A DNA stretch of 9,831 bases from an uncultured Oscillospiraceae bacterium. GTDB taxonomy: Bacteria; Bacillota; Clostridia; Oscillospirales; Oscillospiraceae. The DNA is taken from positions 1-9,831 of the forward strand of contig CANRNA010000050.1 in the NCBI GenBank assembly GCA_947631805.1, written 5' to 3'. The position numbers and the translations under genes are program-made. The stretch's first letter is position 1, and every line of letters begins with the position of its first letter. A model generated the notes under the pieces. It saw nothing but the letters and a program-made list of their open reading frames with translations. It was not told the origin of the DNA and searched no databases. Positions 1-5,799 of this stretch are shown in pieces.

Positions 1-1398
1 TCCGGCATCTATTTTCCCGACGACGGCCAGATATACGTCAACGGCCGGGAGGTGACCATCGCCTCCCCCCACGACGCCTATCGCCTGGGCATCGGCATGG
101 TGCACCAGCACTTCAAGCTGGTGGATGTGCTCACCGCGGCGGAGAACATCGCCCTGGGTCTGCCCGGCGGCCCGGTGGTGGACCGGAAGGCCATCGGCCA
201 GAAGGTCCGGGAGATTTGCGGCCGCTACGGCTTCGTGGTGGACCCGGACAAAAAGGTGTATGACATGTCCGTGTCGGAAAAGCAGACACTGGAGATCGTG
301 AAGACCATCTACCGGGGCGCGGAGATACTCATCCTGGACGAGCCCACCGCCGTGCTCACCCCCCAGGAGACGGAAAAGCTCTTCGCGGTCATGCGCAACA
401 TGCGCGACGACGGCAAGAGCATCATCATCATCACCCATAAGCTCAACGAGGTGCTGGAGATATCCGACCGGGTCACCGTCCTGCGGAAGGGCGAGTACAT
501 CGGCGATATGAACACCTCCAAGGCGGACGCCCGGGCCCTCACCGACATGATGGTGGGCCGGACCGTCACCCTGAACATCCAGCGGGACGAGCCCGCAAAC
601 CCCCAGCGGCGTCTGGAGATACGGAACCTGACCGTGAAGGACAAGGAGGGCGTCACCCGCCTGGACAACGTGAGCCTGGACGTGTACGCCGGGGAGATAC
701 TGGGCGTAGCGGGCATATCCGGCTGCGGCCAGAAGGAGCTTCTGGAGGCCGTGGCGGGCCTGCAGCCCACCCAGTCCGGCTCCAGCGTGAAGTACCGTCC
801 CACCGGCCCGGAGGGCCCCGCCGAGGAGCTCATCGGCCAGACCCCCCGCTCCATCGCGGAAAAGGGCATCCGCCTGGCCTTCGTGCCCGAGGACCGGCTG
901 GGCATGGGCCTGGTGGCCAACATGACATTGGTGGACAACATGATGCTCAAGGAATACCGCTCCGGCAAGGGCCCCCTGGTGGAGCGCCGCCACCCCCACG
1001 ATCTGGCCGAACAGGTGGTCCGGGAGCTGGAGGTGGTCACCCCCAGCATCGACACCCCCGTGCGGAAGCTGTCCGGCGGCAACGTGCAGAAGGTGCTGGT
1101 GGGCCGGGAGATAGCCATGGGCCCCACGGTGCTCATGAGCGCCTACGCGGTCCGGGGCCTGGACATCAACACCTCCTATACCATCTATAAGCTCCTCAAC
1201 GAGCAGAAAAAGGCCGGTGTGGCCGTGATATACGTGGGCGAGGACCTGGACGTGCTGCTGCAGCTTTGCGACCGCATCGCGGTGCTGTGCGGCGGCAGGC
1301 TCAACGCCATTCTGGACGGCCGCACCGCCACGAAGGAGCAGGTGGGCTATCTGATGACCAATATGAAAGACGCAAGCGGCGAGGAGGCGGGCGCATGA
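1..1398 (+). CDS. Nucleoside/simple-sugar ABC importer, double-NBD ATPase (NupO/YufO type), 5'-truncated by window edge
   Basis: Energises an importer of the BmpA/NupOPQ class by ATP hydrolysis on the cytoplasmic face. The frame is open from base 1 and the first residues (SGIYFPDDGQ) are those that normally follow the Walker A of the first ATPase domain, so the start lies upstream; the GTG at 52 is internal. Counting from base 1, domain 1 shows the Q-loop (MVHQH, ~33-37), signature MSVSEKQ (~89-95), Walker B LILDEPTA (~110-117) and H-loop THK (~145-147). Domain 2 shows a degenerate Walker A (GISGCGQKE, ~238-246, no GKS/T), an intact LSGGN signature (~357-361) and the RGLD motif (~385-388), with no Asp-Glu Walker B. 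Two fused ATPase domains with a degenerate second site are typical of this family. The stop overlaps the start of the next gene (ATGA), so the genes are co-translated. Transport of nucleosides rather than sugars is inferred from family and neighbours. Confidence 0.92.
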   Translation, partial: SGIYFPDDGQIYVNGREVTIASPHDAYRLGIGMVHQHFKLVDVLTAAENIALGLPGGPVVDRKAIGQKVREICGRYGFVVDPDKKVYDMSVSEKQTLEIVKTIYRGAEILILDEPTAVLTPQETEKLFAVMRNMRDDGKSIIIITHKLNEVLEISDRVTVLRKGEYIGDMNTSKADARALTDMMVGRTVTLNIQRDEPANPQRRLEIRNLTVKDKEGVTRLDNVSLDVYAGEILGVAGISGCGQKELLEAVAGLQPTQSGSSVKYRPTGPEGPAEELIGQTPRSIAEKGIRLAFVPEDRLGMGLVANMTLVDNMMLKEYRSGKGPLVERRHPHDLAEQVVRELEVVTPSIDTPVRKLSGGNVQKVLVGREIAMGPTVLMSAYAVRGLDINTSYTIYKLLNEQKKAGVAVIYVGEDLDVLLQLCDRIAVLCGGRLNAILDGRTATKEQVGYLMTNMKDASGEEAGA

Positions 1399-2501
1399 AC
1401 AATCACGAACCTCTCATCCATATCGCGCGGCGCAGTTCCATCGCCTGGTGGAAGGCCTGGCTCATCCGGCTGGCCAGCGCGGTGCTGGCGCTTCTGGTGT
1501 GCGCGCTGTTCATCTACGGGATAACGAGGCTGAACCCAGCCAAGGTCTATGCCGCCATGTGGGAGGGGGCCTTCGGCACCTCCCGGCGGATGTGGATCAC
1601 CATGCGGGACACCGCCATTTTGCTGTGCATCGGCGTGGGGCTGGCCCCCGCGTTCATGATGCGCTTCTGGAACGTGGGCGCGGAGGGCCAGGTGCTCATG
1701 GGCGGCTGCGCCACCGCGGCGGTGATGATCTATCTGGGCCGGAGCCTCCCCACCCCGGCGCTCATCGCCCTGAGCTGCCTGGTAAGCATAGTGGCCGGGG
1801 CCCTGTGGGGTATCGTGCCCGCGGTGTTCAAGGCCCGCTGGAACACCAACGAGACCCTGTTCACCCTCATGATGAACTACATCGCCATCCAGCTCACGTG
1901 CTTTCTGGTTGCCAAGTGGGAGAGTCCTCCGGGCTCCAACTCCGTGGGCATCATCAACCAGCGGACCCAGGCCGGGTGGCTGCCCTCCATCATGGGCAAG
2001 CAGTACCTGATAAACGTCATCATCGTCCTGGCCGTCACGGCGCTGATGTACCTCTACCTGAAGTACACCAAGCAGGGCTACGAGATATCCGTGGTGGGCG
2101 AGAGCGAGAACACCGCCCGCTACGCGGGCATCTCCGTGCGGCGGGTCATCGTGCGCACCATGGCCCTGTCCGGCGCGGTGTGCGGCCTGTCCGGCTTCAT
2201 CGCCGTGGCCGGGTCCAGCCACACCATCTCCGCCTCCACCGCCGGAGGCCGGGGCTTCACCGCCATCATCGTGGCCTGGATGAGCAAGTTCAACACCTTC
2301 GTCATGATACTCATCGCCCTGCTGCTGGTATTTTTGGAAAAGGGCGCCGTCCAGATCGCCTCCCAATTCGGCCTGAACGACTACGCCTCCAACGCGGTGG
2401 AGGGCATCATTCTGTTCTTCCTGCTGGGCAGCGAGTTCTTTATCCAATACTCCGTCCGCTTCCGCTCCCATGAGCACAGAAAGGAGGCCGAGGCAGAATG
2501 A
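1395..2501 (+). CDS. Nucleoside/simple-sugar ABC importer permease 1 (NupP/YufP type)
   Basis: A 368-residue multi-pass membrane protein forming half of the translocation channel. The frame is open further upstream, but the start is set at ATG 1395: it has AGGAGG at 1382-1387 with 7-base spacing and overlaps the ATPase stop as ATGA. A hydrophobic helix follows a basic N-terminus (about residues 22-43). Family-typical stretches are present: WNVGAEGQVLMGG (the usual form is FNIGAEGQ), NETLFTLMMNYIA, and GYEISVVGESENTARYAGIS, the cytoplasmic coupling loop that meets the ATPase. The length matches full-length members of the family (COG4603-like). It pairs with the different permease encoded next, as usual for these heterodimeric importers. 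Substrate cannot be read from the sequence; nucleosides are most likely, and a pentose or other sugar is possible. Confidence 0.92.
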   Translation: MNNHEPLIHIARRSSIAWWKAWLIRLASAVLALLVCALFIYGITRLNPAKVYAAMWEGAFGTSRRMWITMRDTAILLCIGVGLAPAFMMRFWNVGAEGQVLMGGCATAAVMIYLGRSLPTPALIALSCLVSIVAGALWGIVPAVFKARWNTNETLFTLMMNYIAIQLTCFLVAKWESPPGSNSVGIINQRTQAGWLPSIMGKQYLINVIIVLAVTALMYLYLKYTKQGYEISVVGESENTARYAGISVRRVIVRTMALSGAVCGLSGFIAVAGSSHTISASTAGGRGFTAIIVAWMSKFNTFVMILIALLLVFLEKGAVQIASQFGLNDYASNAVEGIILFFLLGSEFFIQYSVRFRSHEHRKEAEAE

Positions 2502-3481
2502 CCCAGATCATCTCCCTTCTCACCAGCGCCATCGTCTTCGGCACGGTCATCCTCTACGGGGCCGTGGGCGAGATATTCACGGAAAAGTCCGGCAACCTGA
2601 ATCTGGGCGTGCCCGGCATCATGTACCTGGGGGGCATCGCGGGCCTGGCCGCCGCGTTCTTCTACGAGATGTACGCGGCCGAGCCCGTGGGCTGGGTGGG
2701 GCTCGTCCTGAGCTTTATCGCCGCCTTCGCCGCCTCCGCCCTGGGCGGGCTCATCTACGCCTTCCTCACCATCAGCCTCCGGGCCAACCAGAACGTGACG
2801 GGCCTGACGCTGACCATCTTCGGCGCGGGTGTGGCGAACCTGTTCGGCGGCAGCCTGAACGCCATGGCGGGGGGAGTGGGCCAGATCAGCGTGGCCACCA
2901 CCAGCCGGGCCTACCGGGCCTATATCCCCGCCCTGTCCAATTTGGGCTACGTGGGCGACCTGCTGTTCTCCTTCGGCTTCATGGCCTATCTGGCCGTGGT
3001 CATCGCGCTGTTCGCCAGCTGGTTTCTGGGCCGCTCCCGTGTGGGTCTGAACCTCCGGGCCGTGGGCGAGGACCCGGCCACCGCCGACGCGGCGGGCATC
3101 AGCGTGACCCGGTACAAGTACCTGGCCACCTGCTTGGGCGCGGGCATATCCGGCCTCGGCGGGCTGTACTATGTCATGGATTACATCAAGGGCACCTGGT
3201 CCACCGACGGTACCATCGAGGCCCTTGGCTGGCTGGCCGTGGCCCTGGTCATCTTCGCCACCTGGAGACCCGCCCGGGCCATCTGGTCGGCATACCTGTT
3301 CGGGGTGCTCTACTGGGCTTACAACTACATCACCGGCCTGAGCCGGGCCAGCATAGAGCTGTTCAAGATGCTGCCCTATGTGGTCACCATCCTGGTGCTG
3401 GTAGCCGTGAGCCTGCGCCGGTCCCGGGAGGCCCAGCCCCCCAAGAGCCTGGGCCTGAGCTATTTCCGCGAGGAGCGATAA
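2498..3481 (+). CDS. Nucleoside/simple-sugar ABC importer permease 2 (NupQ/YufQ type)
   Basis: The second membrane half of the importer, 327 residues and largely hydrophobic. ATG 2498 overlaps the previous stop as ATGA and has AAGGAGG at 2481-2487 with 10-base spacing inside the end of permease 1, so translation is likely coupled. Family hallmarks are TEKSGNLNLGVPGIMYLGG near residues 28-46 (compare the usual SERSGxxNIGLEGxMLLG), NQNVTGLTLTIFGAG, and the coupling loop GLNLRAVGEDPATADAAGIS in the second half. The C-terminus ends in a short basic, cytoplasmic tail. Length and motif order fit COG1079-type permeases. The HAD phosphatase ATG follows its stop with no gap, so the same transcript probably continues. 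Confidence 0.91.
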   Translation: MTQIISLLTSAIVFGTVILYGAVGEIFTEKSGNLNLGVPGIMYLGGIAGLAAAFFYEMYAAEPVGWVGLVLSFIAAFAASALGGLIYAFLTISLRANQNVTGLTLTIFGAGVANLFGGSLNAMAGGVGQISVATTSRAYRAYIPALSNLGYVGDLLFSFGFMAYLAVVIALFASWFLGRSRVGLNLRAVGEDPATADAAGISVTRYKYLATCLGAGISGLGGLYYVMDYIKGTWSTDGTIEALGWLAVALVIFATWRPARAIWSAYLFGVLYWAYNYITGLSRASIELFKMLPYVVTILVLVAVSLRRSREAQPPKSLGLSYFREER

Positions 3482-4126
3482 ATGGGCTTTCAACACATCT
3501 TCTTCGATTTGGACGGGACCTTGACGGACCCGGCGCCGGGCATCACCAACGCCATTATCTACGCCCGGAAAAAGTGGGGGCTTGACCCCGGCGAGAACAA
3601 GGATTATTATAAGTTCATAGGTCCTCCCATGCCCAAGAGCTATGAGGAGTTCTGGGGCTTCTCCCCCGAGGACGCTCGCCGTTTTCTGGCCGATTACCGG
3701 GAATATTTCGGCGATGTCGGCCTTTTTGAAAACGAGGTATACCCCGGTATCCCGGCCCTGCTGGAGGATCTGAAGGCCCAGGGGCGCCATCTCTACGTGG
3801 CCACCACCAAGCCCACCGGCTTTTCCCTGCGCATCATGGAGCGGTTCGGTCTCGCCCCCTATTTCGACATCGTCTCCGGGAGCGACCCGGAAAAGGACGA
3901 CACCAAGGCCGACGTGATACGCTTCGCTCGGGACACCTGCGCCGTGGACATGTCCGCCGCCGTCATGGTGGGGGACAGGCTCTACGACGTGGAGGGGGCC
4001 CACATCTGCTCCATCCCCTGCATAGGCGTTTCCTACGGCTACGGGGGCCGGGAGGAGCTGACAGCCGCCGGGGCGGACTACCTGGCCGACACGGTGGAGG
4101 ACCTGCGCCGTATCCTGCTGGCGTGA
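3482..4126 (+). CDS. HAD-superfamily phosphatase (5'-nucleotidase / phosphoglycolate phosphatase-like)
   Basis: A 214-residue cytoplasmic phosphohydrolase with all four HAD motifs: DLDGT with nucleophile Asp9 and acid/base Asp11; Thr108/Thr109 in VATTKP; Lys142 in DDTKAD; and GDRLYD (Asp165, Asp169) for Mg2+ binding. The helical cap (about 15-88, including FIGPPMPKSYEEF and YREYF) resembles HAD proteins grouped as 5'-nucleotidase-like, close to Gph/PgmB. The ATG directly follows the permease stop TAA (3479-3481), with GAGGAG at 3470-3475 six bases upstream, so it is the last gene of the importer operon. Inference: it dephosphorylates a nucleotide or sugar phosphate linked to the imported substrate. 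HAD substrate specificity is hard to predict, so a housekeeping phosphoglycolate phosphatase role is also possible. Confidence 0.88.
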   Translation: MGFQHIFFDLDGTLTDPAPGITNAIIYARKKWGLDPGENKDYYKFIGPPMPKSYEEFWGFSPEDARRFLADYREYFGDVGLFENEVYPGIPALLEDLKAQGRHLYVATTKPTGFSLRIMERFGLAPYFDIVSGSDPEKDDTKADVIRFARDTCAVDMSAAVMVGDRLYDVEGAHICSIPCIGVSYGYGGREELTAAGADYLADTVEDLRRILLA

Positions 4127-4170
4127 GGACCATACCATAACACAACACTACTTATGAAAGGAGAGGGACG

Positions 4171-4254
4171 ATGGACGCAGGCGATAGTACCGGCACAAAA
4201 CGAGGCCGAAGACCGCGGGCGTTCGCGGCCCGCTCTTATATCGGGATAGAGTGA
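4171..4254 (+). CDS. Possible 27-residue leader peptide upstream of mgtE
   Basis: ATG 4171 is preceded by AAAGGAG at 4157-4163 with 7-base spacing, as good a ribosome binding site as those of the real genes here. It encodes 27 residues: an acidic start (MDAGD), a strongly basic middle (KRGRRPR, about 10-16) and a less charged end, stopping at TGA 4252-4254. The stop codon falls in the loop of a perfect 7-bp hairpin. The Arg codons in the middle are CGA, CGA and AGA, which the flanking HAD and mgtE genes do not use. I do not recognise the peptide. It could be a sensing leader ORF of the kind known for Mg2+ transporters (Salmonella mgtL has an acidic, then basic, layout), or simply a chance ORF in a structured RNA. 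An overlapping ATG at 4154 in another frame has no clear ribosome binding site. Confidence 0.4.
   Translation: MDAGDSTGTKRGRRPRAFAARSYIGIE
4215..4233 (+). promoter_or_regulatory. Hairpin inside the leader ORF
   Basis: GCGGGC (4215-4220) and GCCCGC (4228-4233) form a perfect 6-bp stem around a 7-base loop. A rival 5-bp stem, CCGCG (4213-4217) with CGCGG (4224-4228), uses overlapping bases. The same two 6-base arms recur at 4292-4297 and 4304-4309, so the arms can exchange partners. The hairpin lies within the possible leader ORF and would be melted by a translating ribosome. Confidence 0.45.
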
Positions 4255-4261
4255 CTATCCC
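4243..4261 (+). promoter_or_regulatory. Perfect hairpin at the end of the leader ORF
   Basis: GGGATAG (4243-4249) pairs perfectly with CTATCCC (4255-4261) around the 5-base loop AGTGA, which contains the leader-ORF stop codon. No U-run follows, so it is not an intrinsic terminator. It would be covered by a ribosome terminating at 4252-4254. Confidence 0.5.
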
Positions 4262-4275
4262 CGGCCTTTCGCGTG

Positions 4276-4351
4276 CCTTACTCCTGCCTGGGCGGGCATA
4301 AAAGCCCGCAATGGTCCGGCCTGCCCGGACTGCACGAAAAAAGGAGGAAGG
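4276..4351 (+). promoter_or_regulatory. Candidate RBS-sequestering fold of mgtE (anti-Shine-Dalgarno stem plus two hairpins)
   Basis: CCTTACTCCT (4276-4285) can pair with AGGAGGAAGG (4342-4351) at 9 of 10 positions (one A-G mismatch at 4280/4347), burying nearly all of the mgtE ribosome binding site. The bases between form two perfect 6-bp hairpins: GCGGGC/GCCCGC with loop ATAAAA (4292-4309) and GTCCGG/CCGGAC with loop CCTGC (4314-4330). Together they make a compact three-way junction. The pairings are read directly from the sequence; that the fold exists and controls mgtE translation is inference. Purine-rich ribosome binding sites find partial complements easily, so chance is not excluded. 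Confidence 0.45.
4341..4347 (+). promoter_or_regulatory. Ribosome binding site of mgtE
   Basis: AAGGAGG with an 8-base spacer to ATG 4356. This decides the mgtE start: the in-frame ATG at 4311 has no ribosome binding site, lies in the hairpin region and would add 15 residues not expected for MgtE. Confidence 0.85.
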
Positions 4352-4355
4352 ACAA

Positions 4356-5732
4356 ATGGCTGAACATTCCGCGACGCTGGAGAGCACCATTCTGGCTCTG
4401 GCGGAGCAAAAAAAGTACCCCGCGCTGCGGGATATCCTGGTGACCATGATACCCGCCGACGCGGCCGCCCTGTTCGACGAACTGGACGAGCACCTTCTGC
4501 CCCTGCTGTTCCGTCTGCTGCCAAAGGATATGGCGGCGGAGACCTTCGTGGAGATGGAGCCGGACAGCCAGGAGCTTCTCATCCGCGGCTTTTCCGACAG
4601 CGAGCTGAAGGACGTGGTGGATGAGCTGTACGTGGACGACGCGGTGGACCTGGTGGAGGAGATGCCCGCCAACGTGGTGCGGCGCATACTGCGCCAGGCC
4701 GACCCGGAGACCCGCAAGCTCATCAACAACATCCTGCAATACCCCGACGACTGCGCCGGGTCATTGATGACCACGGAGTTCGTGGACCTGCTGCCCACCA
4801 TGACCGTGGCCGACGCCATCAAGCGCATCCGCCGCACCGGCACGGACAAGGAGACCATCAACATCTGCTACGTCATCGACGCCAGCCGCCACCTGCTGGG
4901 CACGGTCTCCATCCGCACCCTCATCCTGTCCGAGGACGACGAGGTCGTCTCCGAGATCATGGAGGAGAACGTCGTCTCCGTGGGCACCCTCACCGACCAG
5001 GAGGACGCCACCGCCCTGTTTTCCAAGTACGACCTGACTGTTCTGCCGGTGGTGGACAACGAAAACCGCCTGGTGGGCATCATCACCGTTGACGACGCCC
5101 TGGACGTGTTGGAGACGGAGACCACCGAGGACATCGAGATCATGGGCGGCGTCACCCCTACCGACAAGCCCTATCTGAAGACCAGCACCTGGGAGACCTT
5201 CAAGGCCCGTTTCCCCTGGCTGCTGCTGCTGATGATCTCCGCCACCTTCACCGGCCAGATCATCGCCAGCTTTGAAAACGCCCTGGCGGCAGCCACTGTG
5301 CTCACGGCCTATATCCCTATGCTCATGGACACCGGCGGCAACTCCGGCTCCCAGGCCAGCGTCACGGTCATCCGGGGCATATCTCTGAACGACATCGAGT
5401 TTTCCGACTTCTTCCGGGTGGTCTGGAAGGAGATACGGGTGGCGGTGCTCTGCGGCACGGCCCTGGCGGCGGTGAACTTCGTCAAGCTGCTTCTGATAGA
5501 CGGGATGCTCTTCCACAACGAGGCCATCACGGTCCCCGTGGCGGCGGTGATATGCCTGACCATGGTGTGCACCATCCTGTGCGCCAAGCTGGTGGGCTGC
5601 ACCCTGCCCATGCTGGCGGAAAAGCTAGGCTTCGACCCGGCGGTGATGAGCTCCCCGTTCATCACCACCATCGTGGACGCCCTGAGCCTGCTCATCTACT
5701 TCCGCTTCGCCACCATGATACTGGGCCTGTAG
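4356..5732 (+). CDS. mgtE: Magnesium transporter MgtE
   Basis: A 458-residue inner-membrane Mg2+ channel/transporter that normally works as a homodimer and closes when its cytoplasmic domains bind Mg2+. Domains in order: MgtE N domain of helical repeats (about 20-125, e.g. LLPKDMAAETFVEM and ELYVDDAVDLVEEMP); two CBS domains (about 135-195 and 199-255, e.g. LTVLPVVDNENRLVGIITVDD); a connecting plug helix (about 256-285); and five membrane segments to the C-terminus. The pore motif PMLMDTGGNSGSQ lies at 321-333. The last helix has DPAVMSSPFITTIVDALSLL, where Asp441 probably matches the ion-selectivity aspartate of Thermus MgtE (recalled, not aligned). The length is normal. The start is set by the ribosome binding site at 4341-4347. 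The preceding structured leader suggests post-transcriptional control, and a strong terminator follows. I see no link to the flanking transport operons beyond proximity. Confidence 0.97.
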   Translation: MAEHSATLESTILALAEQKKYPALRDILVTMIPADAAALFDELDEHLLPLLFRLLPKDMAAETFVEMEPDSQELLIRGFSDSELKDVVDELYVDDAVDLVEEMPANVVRRILRQADPETRKLINNILQYPDDCAGSLMTTEFVDLLPTMTVADAIKRIRRTGTDKETINICYVIDASRHLLGTVSIRTLILSEDDEVVSEIMEENVVSVGTLTDQEDATALFSKYDLTVLPVVDNENRLVGIITVDDALDVLETETTEDIEIMGGVTPTDKPYLKTSTWETFKARFPWLLLLMISATFTGQIIASFENALAAATVLTAYIPMLMDTGGNSGSQASVTVIRGISLNDIEFSDFFRVVWKEIRVAVLCGTALAAVNFVKLLLIDGMLFHNEAITVPVAAVICLTMVCTILCAKLVGCTLPMLAEKLGFDPAVMSSPFITTIVDALSLLIYFRFATMILGL

Positions 5733-5750
5733 CAAAGACATATAGACCGG

Positions 5751-5795
5751 GGGCGCCGTGCTGTATACGCAGCACGGCGCCCTCATTTTGTTTTT
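5751..5795 (+). terminator. Intrinsic terminator of mgtE, between convergent genes
   Basis: A perfect 13-bp GC-rich stem, 5751-5763 (GGGCGCCGTGCTG) with 5770-5782, loop TATACG, followed by a T-rich tail at 5783-5795 (TCATTTTGTTTTT). It lies 18 bases beyond the mgtE stop. On the - strand the same stem sits 17 bases after the glycosidase stop, but no T-run follows in that direction, so it should end mgtE transcripts efficiently and - strand transcripts poorly, if at all. Confidence 0.93.
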
Positions 5796-5799
5796 CCCG

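Larger units (their letters stand above)
4127..4355 (+). promoter_or_regulatory. mgtE leader region (229 bases, candidate cis-regulatory RNA)
   Basis: The only sizeable stretch on the + strand without a conventional gene. It holds a possible 27-codon ORF (4171-4254), perfect hairpins at 4215-4233, 4243-4261, 4292-4309 and 4314-4330, and the mgtE ribosome binding site. No U-run follows any hairpin, so none looks like an intrinsic terminator; control at translation initiation fits better. I could not identify a convincing -35/-10 pair between the HAD gene and 4170, and no terminator lies there either, so mgtE may be read partly from the upstream operon. I looked for the conserved M-box (ykoK) Mg2+ riboswitch core and did not recognise it. 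Function is inferred from position and complementarity only. Confidence 0.5.

Noticed and set aside
309..1136. 275-codon open frame on the - strand opposite the ATPase
   Set aside because: Ser/Arg/Thr-rich translation with no domain, lying wholly antisense to conserved ATPase motifs.
2381..4138. 585-codon open frame on the - strand across permease 2 and the HAD gene
   Set aside because: It is antisense to two genes with clear family motifs. Its translation is rich in Gly, His, Gln, Val and Ala with no recognisable domain, the usual result of GC-rich third positions.
4081..4160. Sigma-70 promoter for mgtE
   Set aside because: Possible -10-like hexamers (TATCCT at 4111, CATAAC at 4136) have no acceptable -35 partner at 16-18 bases, so I do not call a promoter.
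4314..4330. Hairpin before mgtE as an intrinsic terminator
   Set aside because: The 6-bp stem is followed by GCACGAAAAAAGG, with no U-run on the + strand, and directly precedes the mgtE ribosome binding site.
4127..4355. M-box (ykoK) Mg2+ riboswitch in front of mgtE
   Set aside because: I could not find the conserved M-box core sequences or its three-helix order by eye, and there is no terminator hairpin with a U-run. A covariance-model search would be decisive.
4311..4355. Longer mgtE with an extra 15 residues starting at ATG 4311
   Set aside because: No ribosome binding site there, while ATG 4356 has AAGGAGG with ideal spacing. The extra residues look like translated leader.
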